DNA of 64,000 bases from Prevotella melaninogenica ATCC 25845 (GTDB lineage: Bacteria > Bacteroidota > Bacteroidia > Bacteroidales > Bacteroidaceae). The notes below the pieces were generated by a model. The model was not told the DNA's origin. It did no database searches and worked only from the letters and a program-made list of their open reading frames with translations. The DNA lies in assembly GCF_000144405.1 (NCBI RefSeq), contig NC_014371.1, positions 962,501 to 1,026,500 of the forward strand, written 5' to 3'. Numbering within the stretch: the first letter of the stretch is position 1; every line of letters starts with the position of its first letter. This document shows, in pieces, positions 1-9,759 of the stretch. The position numbers and the translations under genes were made by a program.

Positions 1-27
1 TACACATTGGCTTAACGCCGATGTGTA
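1..27. other. Spacer hairpin next to tRNA-Ile
   Basis: Positions 1-11 and 17-27 form an 11-bp stem (TACACATTGGC with GCCGATGTGTA, one G-U type pair) around a 5-base loop. It lies just 3' of the tRNA-Ile gene in the rRNA operon spacer and shares its last two bases with the tRNA end. It could be a processing stem between tRNA-Ile and the next spacer tRNA, which lies outside the window. The stem is seen; the role is inferred. Confidence 0.5.
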
Positions 28-99
28 GTCCCAGGCAGACTTGAACTGCCGACCTCCACATTATCAGTGTGGCGCTCTAACCAACTGAGCTATAGGACT
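26..99 (-). tRNA. tRNA-Ile (anticodon GAT)
   Basis: Read on the minus strand, this 74-base stretch folds as a standard tRNA: acceptor stem AGTCCTA paired with TGGGACT, D arm with AGCTCAGTTGG, anticodon stem CCACA/TGTGG with anticodon GAT (complement at 63-65), and T arm with GTTCAAGTC. No CCA is encoded in place. It sits 184 bases downstream of the 16S gene, the usual place for tRNA-Ile in the 16S-23S spacer of Bacteroidota, so it is co-transcribed with the rRNA. Confidence 0.95.
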
Positions 100-283
100 G
101 AGTTGGAAGAAAGCACTGCGGCTTCTCATGCCAGACTTCCTTTCTCTTATTCTTAAAACAGAGTGCAGTGAGTACAAGAAGAAAAACGAACCAAAGGTTC
201 TTTTATTTCCTTGATTACCGTTAACTTCTTGACATGTATACTTAAATACTTATCAACTAAATCAACTAATAAGCATCCTCTCC

Positions 284-1816
<1,533 letters not shown>

Positions 1817-2137
1817 AAAATATGTGTTGGTGATAAGTGATAGGTGATAATGAATACCAATATCCCCAAGCACTCCACCGAGTAATCTCTGTTTCAGAAC
1901 GCTTATCCTAAAAGTATCAAGTAAAAAGCACCTTTTCTTTTGTTCCTTTAGTTTTGAGGCGATGCCTCAAAAGCAGGGACAATGAATTGATCGGTTCGTT
2001 TCTTTTACCCATCCATTTGATATAAAATCAAACAGACGCTTCTTGTACTACTTCTCTGTTTATGTAAATCTTTTCAAAGAACTCTTTCTTTACTGCTTTA
2101 AGTAACTTGCCAGGTGGCTTGTTTTGTAAAGCGAATG

Positions 2138-2169
2138 CAAAGTTATAGACTTTCTGTGTAATCTCCAAA
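2138..2169 (-). promoter_or_regulatory. rRNA operon promoter and leader
   Basis: On the minus strand there is TTTG, a 20-base gap, then TAACTTTG, an exact match to the Bacteroidota housekeeping promoter pattern. Transcription should begin near 2131, giving a leader of about 315 bases (1817-2131) before the mature 16S. I see no gene in 1817-2345. The stretch 1825-1853 carries a few GTGATAA-type heptamers like the repeats at 53775. Confidence 0.8.
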
Positions 2170-2345
2170 TGTTTTGAGAGAAAATTTTATCGAAAAAGTG
2201 TTTTTTCTTCGTTAGAGAGGAAATAAACCGTATTACACCTTATTATATATATCAATCCACGATAAAACTTTCTGTAATCACAGCACCATGGACAATTCCA
2301 TCAAAATGTTCAATCACTCACAAAAGGGGGCATCCCCCCATTCAG

Positions 2346-5216
2346 TTATTCTTTAGACGACTTTATCAAATGCCAAACCTCTCTAACCCATAAGACTAAA
2401 GAGGAACCAATCAAGATGATAGCCCAATCTTCAAAAGATAGACCACCCTTAACGATATTAAAGAACTTCTGCAGAATAGGAAGTTCCACCATCGCAATCT
2501 GTCCAATGAAGATAATTGAGATAATAAAGAGCAATCCACGACACCCCTTAAAATGAAGCGCACTACGTCCAGTTTCAAAAGCACGCGCATTGAACAGATA
2601 AAAGAAATGCGTCATCACAAAGATAGTAAAAATCAAAGTCAGCTCATATGGGCTAAGTCCATTAACCTCACCAAGCTGCAAATGAAGAATATCTCTCAAT
2701 GCAGTAATATCAGCATGCTCAAATATATAGAGCAAAACCAATAGCAGCACAAAGAAGAAACCACCCACACCAATGATATTCCAGCCCATAGAACGATTGA
2801 TAATAAAGGCATTCCTATCACGTGGACTATCCTTCATCACTTTCTCTGACGGAGGTAAAGAAGCCAACGCCATTGCAGCAAAGGTATCCATAATAAGATT
2901 TACCCACAGCATCTGCGTTACCGTCAGCGGAGATTCCGTACCCATAAACGCACCAGCAAGTACGAGGAAACAAGCCGCAACATTGACGGTTAGCTGAAAG
3001 AGTAAGAAACGTTGTATATTCTGATAAAGCGAACGTCCCCACATCACAGCCTTACCAATACTACTAAAAGAATTATCGATAATCGTAATATCCGAAGCCT
3101 CCTTAGCAACAGAAGTACCATCACCCATCGAAAGTCCCACATGAGCCGCTTGTAGCGCAGGTGCATCGTTGGTTCCATCTCCCGTAACAGCGACCACCTC
3201 ATTACAACGCTGCAATGATTCCACAAGACGTTTCTTATCTAACGGACGAGCACGAGAGATAATCTTCAGATCCTTCACCCGCTTATCCAATTCATCATCA
3301 GAAAGAGCAGCAAAGTCAGGACCACTAATAATATTCTTATCCGTATCATTACTTGTCCACAAGCCAATTTGTCTACCTATCTCCTTTGCCGTCCTTGCGG
3401 TATCACCTGTAACTATCTTCACATCAATACCCGCCTTCATACATTCAGCCACAGCCCCAGGCACATCACTTCTCACAGGGTCGCTAATTGCGACAATACC
3501 CTGAAAAGTTAGATTATCAGCAACAACCCGTCCATCCTTAAAGACCTCTGTCTTACGATCTATAATCTGATAGGCAAAGCCCAAAGTTCGCATAGCCTGC
3601 TCCTGATAGCCTTCCAACTGATGTTCAATCTCCTCTTTCGGCACATTACAATCAGTTTGTTTGCAAAGACCATAGACAATCTCTGGCGCACCCTTCACAT
3701 AGAGAATCTGCTTATCCTCCATCAAAGCAGAGTTTACAAGCACTGCCATATACTTCCGTTCCGTAGTAAAAGGGAGTTCATCAATAACCTGCACAGCCTC
3801 TCTCAGTTCCTGATAAGAAACCTGATTATCCTTCAACCAAAGTAGTAATGCTCCTTCAGTAGGATTGCCCAAAACCTTAGGATTACTTGCATCCGTATAA
3901 TCTATTGAGGCAGTAGAATTGACAGCTATCCCCTCTTTCAACAAACAAGAAGCAAGACCATCATCTAATGTCTGATTAGCTAAAGCATAGAATTGAGTTT
4001 GATAAATACGCATCTGATTCTGCGTCAGCGTACCCGTCTTATCCGTACAGATAACTGTTGTAGCCCCCATTGTCTCACACGCATGCATCTTACGTACAAG
4101 ATTATTGGTCTTCATCATTCGGCGCATACTATAAGCCAAGCTCAACGTCACAGCCATAGGAAGGCCTTCTGGCACTGCAACAACAATCAATGTAACGGCA
4201 ATCATCATTGTATTCAGTGCATGAGCAAGCAATCCTGCCATACTCTTATCAGGCATAAGGCAATCGTGGAAAACAATCACACACGCCATCAGAATACAGA
4301 AATACGCTATAGTGCTAATTGTTTTCGAATACCATTTCCAACCATCAAACTTCGTGATAACAAGCCAAAAAAATACGATTGTAGGAATGGTTAAGGTCCA
4401 AACAATAGGACTCCAATGGAAAAACACCATTAATCTACCTACAATGATAAGTCCTGCAAAGACGTAACTTAGTTTAGTAATAAGCACACTCAGTCCATCA
4501 AGTTGCTCACTAAGAGGTGTTTTAACGCTATCATCAATTTGTGCAGCCTCAAACACCTTACCATTTTCAGTCCTATCGCCTACAGCCTCAACCTGAAAGA
4601 TACCATGCCCCTCCATTACCTTCGTACCACGTAACACCTGGTTCGTAGCGTATGAAGCATCCTTTTCAAACTCCTCTTCTTTTACCGATTTATAGGCAGG
4701 TACGCTCTCTCCATTCAGTGTAGACTCATCAACATGCAATGAGATAGCCTCCAACAACCTACCGTCAGCAGGAATCTCAGCACCCGTATTGATAATAACA
4801 ATATCGCCAACTACAATATCTTTTTTAGCAACAGTTGTTGTATTTCCATTTCTGATAACCTCTACCTCCTCTTCATCGTTCACTTGATTGAGAATAGCAA
4901 ACTCTTTATCCGCTTTTAATTCAAAGAAGAAAGCAATCGTCGTAGCCAAGAAGATAGCGAGGAATATACCGACTGGTTCGAAGAAAACGGCTGCGCCATC
5001 TTCAACATGAAGGCCCCAATACTCCCAACAAGAGATAGCAATAGAGAGAAAACCCGCAATAAGCAGAATAATAATCAGTGGGTCTTCAAACTTTTCCAAG
5101 AACTGTTTCCATAGTGGTTCCTTCTCTCGGGGTGTTAGCACATTAGCCCCATATTGCTCACGACTCTTCAACACCTCTGTGTCAGTCAATCCTTCATAAT
5201 GTTTCTTTTGCTTCAT
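2346..5216 (-). CDS. Calcium-type P-ATPase (P-type, class IIB)
   Basis: A 956-residue P-type cation pump, most like the calcium-translocating (PMCA-type) branch, moving Ca2+ across the inner membrane with ATP. It has the N-terminal cation ATPase domain (residues 1-65, with membrane helices from 45), the actuator loop with NGES at 168-171, the ion-binding helix with PEGLP at 349-353, the phosphorylated Asp392 in DKTGTLT, and the hinge GDGTNDAPAL near 677-686, followed by about six C-terminal membrane helices. Length is normal for the family. The start has a clear promoter about 130 bases upstream. No regulator is adjacent. Ion specificity rests on family resemblance; Mn2+ transport is a possible alternative. 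Confidence 0.9.
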   Translation of the reverse strand: MKQKKHYEGLTDTEVLKSREQYGANVLTPREKEPLWKQFLEKFEDPLIIILLIAGFLSIAISCWEYWGLHVEDGAAVFFEPVGIFLAIFLATTIAFFFELKADKEFAILNQVNDEEEVEVIRNGNTTTVAKKDIVVGDIVIINTGAEIPADGRLLEAISLHVDESTLNGESVPAYKSVKEEEFEKDASYATNQVLRGTKVMEGHGIFQVEAVGDRTENGKVFEAAQIDDSVKTPLSEQLDGLSVLITKLSYVFAGLIIVGRLMVFFHWSPIVWTLTIPTIVFFWLVITKFDGWKWYSKTISTIAYFCILMACVIVFHDCLMPDKSMAGLLAHALNTMMIAVTLIVVAVPEGLPMAVTLSLAYSMRRMMKTNNLVRKMHACETMGATTVICTDKTGTLTQNQMRIYQTQFYALANQTLDDGLASCLLKEGIAVNSTASIDYTDASNPKVLGNPTEGALLLWLKDNQVSYQELREAVQVIDELPFTTERKYMAVLVNSALMEDKQILYVKGAPEIVYGLCKQTDCNVPKEEIEHQLEGYQEQAMRTLGFAYQIIDRKTEVFKDGRVVADNLTFQGIVAISDPVRSDVPGAVAECMKAGIDVKIVTGDTARTAKEIGRQIGLWTSNDTDKNIISGPDFAALSDDELDKRVKDLKIISRARPLDKKRLVESLQRCNEVVAVTGDGTNDAPALQAAHVGLSMGDGTSVAKEASDITIIDNSFSSIGKAVMWGRSLYQNIQRFLLFQLTVNVAACFLVLAGAFMGTESPLTVTQMLWVNLIMDTFAAMALASLPPSEKVMKDSPRDRNAFIINRSMGWNIIGVGGFFFVLLLVLLYIFEHADITALRDILHLQLGEVNGLSPYELTLIFTIFVMTHFFYLFNARAFETGRSALHFKGCRGLLFIISIIFIGQIAMVELPILQKFFNIVKGGLSFEDWAIILIGSSLVLWVREVWHLIKSSKE

Positions 5217-5339
5217 AATAATCTTAGCAAGTTTATTTAGATGGACTTAATCCTATCCTACAATTAATAAGCAGATAGCAGTTCCTTTCACTAATTCCTA
5301 ATCCTTTCATAACTTTATAAACTTTGATATATCTGTTTG

Positions 5340-5371
5340 CAAAGTTACAAATAATCTGATTATAATCCACA
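5340..5371 (-). promoter_or_regulatory. Promoter of the P-type ATPase gene
   Basis: On the minus strand TGTG, a 20-base gap, then TAACTTTG (5340-5347). One base off the -33 consensus. The gap 5217-5653 holds this promoter and the direct-repeat copy at 5545; no gene is seen there. Confidence 0.6.
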
Positions 5372-5544
5372 TTTCTGTAACATTACAAGTCATATTCTCA
5401 ACTATTTTTAATGAATTACAGAAGAATATCAGGGCAAAACAATGTTTTCGTTATCATATTCTTTTCCAACAATTCTGGTATAATTATTATCCCTATACAT
5501 AATGCTTTTGCAAAACTTAATCATAATGCTATGAATATTACATA

Positions 5545-5577
5545 GAAATTATGGCAAAGATAATAAATTTATGAGGA
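5545..5577 (-). repeat. Direct repeat, left copy, flanking the HXXEE/GNAT pair
   Basis: A stretch containing TATGGCAAAGATAATAAATT (20 bases, perfect) recurs at 6915-6934 in the same orientation, with further similarity on both sides (GAAA before, ATG and GGA after). It contains a minus-strand -7 box, TATCTTTG, pointing at the ATPase gene. The two copies bracket the two-gene unit 5654-6764. Confidence 0.7.
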
Positions 5578-5653
5578 AGAATACAACTGATTTCTTGTTC
5601 TTACATTCCACGCTTCTTTGTTTATCTTATAATATTCTTCCATCATTTATTTC

Positions 5654-6187
5654 TTATTTATTACCTTCTTCCCAACGTTGAAACCTATCCATAAAGAAGA
5701 ATGCAGAAAACACGCTTAGTATGGTAAGAACAATACCAATAACTGCCCATAAAACCATTTGCGAGAAGGATAGAACTGTTACTTTTGAGAATTCAACAAA
5801 AGAATAGATGCAGTAAGGCAATGTTAGGAGGCTTGTAATGATAACTGGCACATACTTTCGATATACAATCCACTGTACGATATGCATTAACAAGTGAACG
5901 GAATATCCTGTCAATGCAGCAAACCACAATTGATATTGACCTGTCCAAACCGAGCAAAACGAAACAACAGAAACAAGTATGAACTCGTGAGCAGTTCCAA
6001 CGGCAAAGGTGGAAGTGGAATAATCGAAAGGTCCATGTCGAGTAAAGAACGACTCGATTTTAGGAAATCGTTTTCTCAATTCTCCCCTATTCCTGTCAAT
6101 CCAACGCCTAAACATAATAATTTCCTCGTATTCGTGAATCATAAATACGACAAGGAAAAGCATAATTATTAAGTTTATTTTTGTCAT
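5654..6187 (-). CDS. HXXEE domain membrane protein
   Basis: A 177-residue integral membrane protein with the motif His-x-x-Glu-Glu (HEYEE at about residues 17-21) that names the HXXEE family, and a second family-like block TAHEF near residue 66. Four to five hydrophobic helices cover the chain (about 1-18, 64-84, 88-110, 112-132, 138-165). The family has no established biochemical role; paired acidic and histidine residues in the first helices suggest metal or proton handling, which is inference. It follows the acetyltransferase gene by 25 bases and is probably co-transcribed with it. Confidence 0.75.
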   Translation of the reverse strand: MTKINLIIMLFLVVFMIHEYEEIIMFRRWIDRNRGELRKRFPKIESFFTRHGPFDYSTSTFAVGTAHEFILVSVVSFCSVWTGQYQLWFAALTGYSVHLLMHIVQWIVYRKYVPVIITSLLTLPYCIYSFVEFSKVTVLSFSQMVLWAVIGIVLTILSVFSAFFFMDRFQRWEEGNK

Positions 6188-6212
6188 AACCTCTTTTGTA
6201 ATTTATTTCAAA

Positions 6213-6764
6213 CTACCGACGCAGTTTCTTCCAATCGTCTAAAGTGATTTTAGTAAAATGTTCTGTGCGAACCTCATTTAACATTGGAACAGGTTTATTG
6301 CCTTCTGTATGACTGTAAACGGATCCGCATTTCTCTTGTACTCGTTTTGATTTCTCGTTGCCATCGTAGTACCCACACCAAACTGTAGTTTTCCCTAAGT
6401 CCTCAAACGCATACCGAAGCAATTCGTTTACGGCTTCAGGTATCAAGCCTTGTCCCCAATAGGGTTCACCAATCCAATAACCTATCTCACACTCGTTGTC
6501 TGCCATATCTGCGCTTTTGACTTCACTTCTTACAGCCATTATTCCAACGCAACCGATAGCTTCACCTGTTTCTTTCAACACAACCGCATAGGTTTCAGGA
6601 GCAGAGAATGCTACCTTTATAATCTCACGACTGTTCTCTACACTTGTATGCGGTGGCCAACCAGCAATCAGACCAACGTTTGGATTCCGAGCATATTTGT
6701 ATAATGCTTCAGCATCGCTTTCTTTCCACGCTCTCAATAGCAGGCGTTTTGTTTGTAGTCCCAT
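6213..6764 (-). CDS. GNAT acetyltransferase, RimJ/RimL type
   Basis: A 183-residue GNAT-fold N-acetyltransferase. The N-terminus TKRLLLRAW is typical of the RimJ/RimL branch, and the acetyl-CoA binding segment is visible as PYWGQGLIPEAVNELL near residues 105-120, preceded by the beta strand CEIGYWI. The target (ribosomal protein N-terminus, small amine or an antibiotic) cannot be told. It is first in a two-gene unit with the HXXEE protein and has its own promoter within the right copy of the flanking direct repeat. The bracketed pair looks like an accessory insertion. Confidence 0.8.
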   Translation of the reverse strand: MGLQTKRLLLRAWKESDAEALYKYARNPNVGLIAGWPPHTSVENSREIIKVAFSAPETYAVVLKETGEAIGCVGIMAVRSEVKSADMADNECEIGYWIGEPYWGQGLIPEAVNELLRYAFEDLGKTTVWCGYYDGNEKSKRVQEKCGSVYSHTEGNKPVPMLNEVRTEHFTKITLDDWKKLRR

Positions 6765-6909
6765 ACTTTTTTCTTATACGTTATCTGTTGTAATGTCTAA
6801 AGAGGTCAAACTTTCTATTTCTTGTGACGATAGATAAAGTCCGAGCTTTCGGTTTTTTTCTCTCATGCACAAGAAGGTCATAAATTATCCCTAAAATAAT
6901 TTATCCAAC

Positions 6910-6951
6910 GAAACTATGGCAAAGATAATAAATTATGGGAAAGTAAAGAAA
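6910..6951 (-). promoter_or_regulatory. Right direct-repeat copy carrying the GNAT promoter
   Basis: Contains the 20-base perfect repeat TATGGCAAAGATAATAAATT shared with 5551-5570. On the minus strand it gives TATCTTTG (6920-6927) with TTTC 20 bases further upstream, a plausible promoter for the GNAT-HXXEE unit with a leader of about 150 bases. Confidence 0.6.
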
Positions 6952-7044
6952 TAATAGAAGGTAAAACATTAATCATTCAAACCATTACATAAATCCAAAT
7001 AACAAATTATCATTATTTAACTAAATAAGGTAACATATGTTATC

Positions 7045-7074
7045 TTTGTATTTCCCAATAACTCAGTATCTTTG
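7045..7074 (+). promoter_or_regulatory. Promoter of the DUF438 gene
   Basis: TTTG (7045-7048), an 18-base gap, then TATCTTTG (7067-7074). The start codon is at 7107, giving a leader of roughly 25 bases. A second TATCTTTG at 7041-7048 overlaps the -33 box. Confidence 0.65.
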
Positions 7075-7106
7075 CATTAGAAATAATAAAAATCAGTAAC
7101 AAAGTT

Positions 7107-8645
7107 ATGGCAAATAAGATGAAAGACTTTCTCCCAGCAATTGAGATGGAGAAAATGCAGGCAATGCTTGAGCTTGAAGAAAAGTATGAAACAGGACAGC
7201 TCTCATTAGAAGAGGCACGCGAAGTGATGAAGACAAAGATAGGAAAGATTCGCCCTTATCACCTTGCCTTCATCGAACAAAACATGAAGTCGCGTGAGGA
7301 CGACGAGTGTATCCGTGCAGACATGCGCAAGATTATTGAACTCGTTGAAGGTTTCATGGACTACAGCCGCCCTGATGTACCAGAGGATCACCCACTCTCA
7401 CATTATTATAAAGAGAATGACGAGATGCGAAGACTGCTCCTTGCGGTCGAGGATCTTGTACAATATCCTGTCATTAAAAACCAGTGGTTAGAACTCTACG
7501 ACCAGATTCGTCAGTATCCTATCCACTATCACCGTAAGCAGAATCAGCTCTATCCACTTTTGGAGAAGAAAGGATTCGACCGCCCAACGACAACAATGTG
7601 GAACTTTGACGACATCGTTCGTGATGAGATTAAGGATTCACTCCGACTCTTAGAGGCTGGCGAAGATGAAGCTTTCATCGCTAAACAAAATGAGCTTATC
7701 GCCTATGCACGCGACTTGATGGAAAAGGAGGAGACTATCCTCTACCCTACTTCATACGCTCTTATCTCGGCAGAGGAGTTTGAGGACATGAAGTCGGGCG
7801 ACCAAGAGATTGGTTTTGCCTTCTTCAAAGTAGACACACCATCAACACCCAACACTCAACACTCAACACCTCAAAAGGGCTTTGCAGAAGACCTGCAGGC
7901 ATTGCTCAGCAAGTATGGCTACTCTGCAGGACCACAGCAGGAGTTGGATGTGGCAACAGGTAAGCTGACCTTAGAGCAGATAAACCTTATCTATAAGCAT
8001 CTGCCAGTAGACATCTCTTTCGTAGACGAGAACGAATTGGTGAAGTTCTATTCAGATACCGACCATCGTATCTTCCCAAGATCGAAGAATGTTATCGGAC
8101 GACAGGTGTCTAACTGCCACCCACGTAAGAGTGTACACATCGTTGAGGAAATCGTAGAGAAATTCCGTAGTGGCGAACAAGATAAAGCCGAGTTCTGGAT
8201 TAACAAGCCAGAAGTGTTTATCTACATCGTTTACTTTGCTGTGCGCGATGCAGAAGGTCGCTTCCGTGGTGTACTCGAGATGATGCAGGATTGCACACAT
8301 ATCCGTGAGTTGACAGGTTCACAGACCTTGCTGACATGGGCTGGAAAAGAAGAGGAAAGTGCTGCAAACACTACTCCTTCTGACAATGAAGACGACGAAG
8401 CGTCTGCTGCACAATCAGACACTCCTATTGAGATAACACCAGACACACGTCTGAAAGACCTCTTTACAGCTTATCCAAATCTGAAGAAAGAACTCGCTTC
8501 TCGCTATCCATCTTTCAAAATGCTAAACACACCATTGGGTAAGTTGATTCTCAAGAAAGCTACTGTCCGCACCGCTTCTGAGCGTTCAGGATTGGGTGAA
8601 GAGAAGTTTATCAATTTACTAAAGGAGTGCATCAAAGACGCCTAA
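7107..8645 (+). CDS. DUF438 / hemerythrin-like / PAS / DUF1858 protein
   Basis: A 512-residue soluble multidomain protein. Order of parts: DUF438 (about 5-85), a hemerythrin-like HHE helical region (about 95-225, with the iron-ligand type residues in HPLSHYYKENDE, HYHRKQNQLYP and EETILYP), a low-complexity linker (about 243-257), a PAS_10-like sensor domain (about 275-410), an acidic linker (about 415-445), and a C-terminal DUF1858 domain (about 447-512). Proteins of this make-up are thought to sense oxygen, nitric oxide or redox state, but no output domain (kinase, DNA binding) is present, so its role is unknown. It is a single-gene unit with its own promoter and terminator. The first linker is encoded by an intergenic-type heptamer repeat. 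Confidence 0.85.
   Translation: MANKMKDFLPAIEMEKMQAMLELEEKYETGQLSLEEAREVMKTKIGKIRPYHLAFIEQNMKSREDDECIRADMRKIIELVEGFMDYSRPDVPEDHPLSHYYKENDEMRRLLLAVEDLVQYPVIKNQWLELYDQIRQYPIHYHRKQNQLYPLLEKKGFDRPTTTMWNFDDIVRDEIKDSLRLLEAGEDEAFIAKQNELIAYARDLMEKEETILYPTSYALISAEEFEDMKSGDQEIGFAFFKVDTPSTPNTQHSTPQKGFAEDLQALLSKYGYSAGPQQELDVATGKLTLEQINLIYKHLPVDISFVDENELVKFYSDTDHRIFPRSKNVIGRQVSNCHPRKSVHIVEEIVEKFRSGEQDKAEFWINKPEVFIYIVYFAVRDAEGRFRGVLEMMQDCTHIRELTGSQTLLTWAGKEEESAANTTPSDNEDDEASAAQSDTPIEITPDTRLKDLFTAYPNLKKELASRYPSFKMLNTPLGKLILKKATVRTASERSGLGEEKFINLLKECIKDA
7835..7875 (+). repeat. Heptamer repeat inside the DUF438 coding region
   Basis: Heptamer runs of the form AACACCC / AACACTC, in frame, encoding a Thr/Pro/Ser/Asn/Gln/His linker. 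The same family occurs outside genes at 52889-52970, 53775-53830 and 58138-58178. Confidence 0.8.
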
Positions 8646-8698
8646 GGTGGTCTTTTCACTCATTGTGTAACAGGTTGTTTCTCAATAAAATCTCTTTA

Positions 8699-8726
8699 GG
8701 ATGCACATTTCGTGCATCCTTTTTTT
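8699..8726 (+). terminator. Intrinsic terminator after the DUF438 gene
   Basis: GGATGCAC / GTGCATCC stem (8699-8706 with 8712-8719), loop ATTTC, followed by seven T residues (8720-8726). Confidence 0.9.
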
Positions 8727-8770
8727 ATATCCAGCATTTTCATCCTAACTCATTAGCATCGATAAGCTAC

Positions 8771-8831
8771 GTGTTGACGCCTAACACCAACGGTGTGGAG
8801 CGTCCGCACCATTGGTGCGCAGGGTCAACAC
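8771..8831. repeat. REP-like double hairpin, copy A
   Basis: Outer stem GTGTTGAC (8771-8778) pairs with GTCAACAC (8824-8831). Inside lie two palindromes, CACCAACGGTG (8785-8795) and GCACCATTGGTGC (8806-8818), giving a cloverleaf-like fold. Related units occur at 30517-30564 and 39487-39522. Confidence 0.7.
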
Positions 8832-8987
8832 CATTTTAATAGTGACTTTATGCTGAGCATACTAATGAGAGATTCATGTTTGATTAGCGATCTCAGGAAA
8901 TAGAGAATCTACCTCTTTATATCCTATCCATATCCTTATAATCCGGTATCGTTACCCCACTTGAAAAGCTATCTTTTACACTTCATT

Positions 8988-9019
8988 CTTGCAGGGTTCA
9001 AAGAAAATACGTACTTTTG
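8988..9019 (+). promoter_or_regulatory. Promoter of the lipoprotein gene at 9039
   Basis: CTTG (8988-8991), 20-base gap, TACTTTTG (9012-9019). It decides the start: the longer reading frame would begin at 8961, upstream of this promoter, so the ATG at 9039 is preferred. Confidence 0.7.
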
Positions 9020-9038
9020 CGTACAAGAATTACGCATT

Positions 9039-9641
9039 ATGACAAGAAAGATATTTCAATTATTAAGCTTGGGCTTGATACTTTTTGGTATCACAGCCTG
9101 CAAGCAAGAAAAGAAATCAAACGATATTATCACCAAGATAGCACCTAAACCAAAGGTACCAAGCGGTCCACAGCCAATGACCGACTTCAAATATGAGAAG
9201 AAGATAGAATGGATGGGTAGTACCTATACGATTCGTATCCACCGCTTTGCAGACAAGTCATTGTCAATCGTCAGTGATGAAGACGGACGTAAATACTACG
9301 ATAACAAGTTCCAAGTACAGATTCTTCGTCAAGATGGTTCATCTTTTTATGAGCGTACACTTACGAAAGATGATTTTAGAGAATACACTGATAACCAATA
9401 TGGTAAGGATGGCGCACTGATTGGTTTCATGTTCGACCGTGCAGAGGGTAACAAACTCTACTTTGGTGCAAGTGTGGGTTCACCTGATCCAAAGAGCGAT
9501 GAGTATGTACCATTGGATGTAACCATCGATAATATGAGCCGCATGCGAATCAGTAAGGCTACACAACTTGATACACCAAGCGACCAGCCACAACAACAGC
9601 CAAAGAGTGAGTTGGAGAAGGCAGAGGAAGAGGGGGTGTAA
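9039..9641 (+). CDS. Small lipoprotein, DUF4738-like
   Basis: A 200-residue predicted lipoprotein. The N-terminus is a lipoprotein signal with Cys21 after GITA; the mature part has beta-strand-rich sequence (residues 45-165, blocks such as YTIRIHRFADKSLSIV and FYERTLTKDDFREY) and a Gln/Pro/Glu-rich tail. It resembles the DUF4738 family of Bacteroidota in size and layout; this is recollection, not a search result. Function unknown. The open frame runs back to 8961, but the promoter at 8988-9019 lies in that extension and the signal peptide begins at 9039. Monocistronic; faces aroB tail to tail. Confidence 0.75.
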   Translation: MTRKIFQLLSLGLILFGITACKQEKKSNDIITKIAPKPKVPSGPQPMTDFKYEKKIEWMGSTYTIRIHRFADKSLSIVSDEDGRKYYDNKFQVQILRQDGSSFYERTLTKDDFREYTDNQYGKDGALIGFMFDRAEGNKLYFGASVGSPDPKSDEYVPLDVTIDNMSRMRISKATQLDTPSDQPQQQPKSELEKAEEEGV

Positions 9642-9655
9642 AAAGCCTCCCCCGA

Positions 9656-9745
9656 CCCCTCCAAAGGAGGGGAGTGCTAATAGGATAAGATTGGTGATTA
9701 GGCTTAAGCCTTATTAGTCTTATTAGCCTTATTAGCCTTATTAGC
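9656..9745. repeat. CCCCTCC hairpin and 9-bp tandem repeat
   Basis: CCCCTCC (9656-9662) pairs with GGAGGGG (9666-9672), a hairpin type that recurs at 14170 and 52733. It is followed by four tandem copies of CTTATTAGY (9710-9745), 15 bases from the aroB stop codon. The hairpin could help end the two convergent transcripts, though there is no T run. Confidence 0.7.
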
Positions 9746-9759
9746 CCAATACCCTTTAC

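Noticed and set aside
8961..9038. Longer start for the lipoprotein at 9039
   Set aside because: The promoter lies within this extension and the signal peptide begins at 9039.
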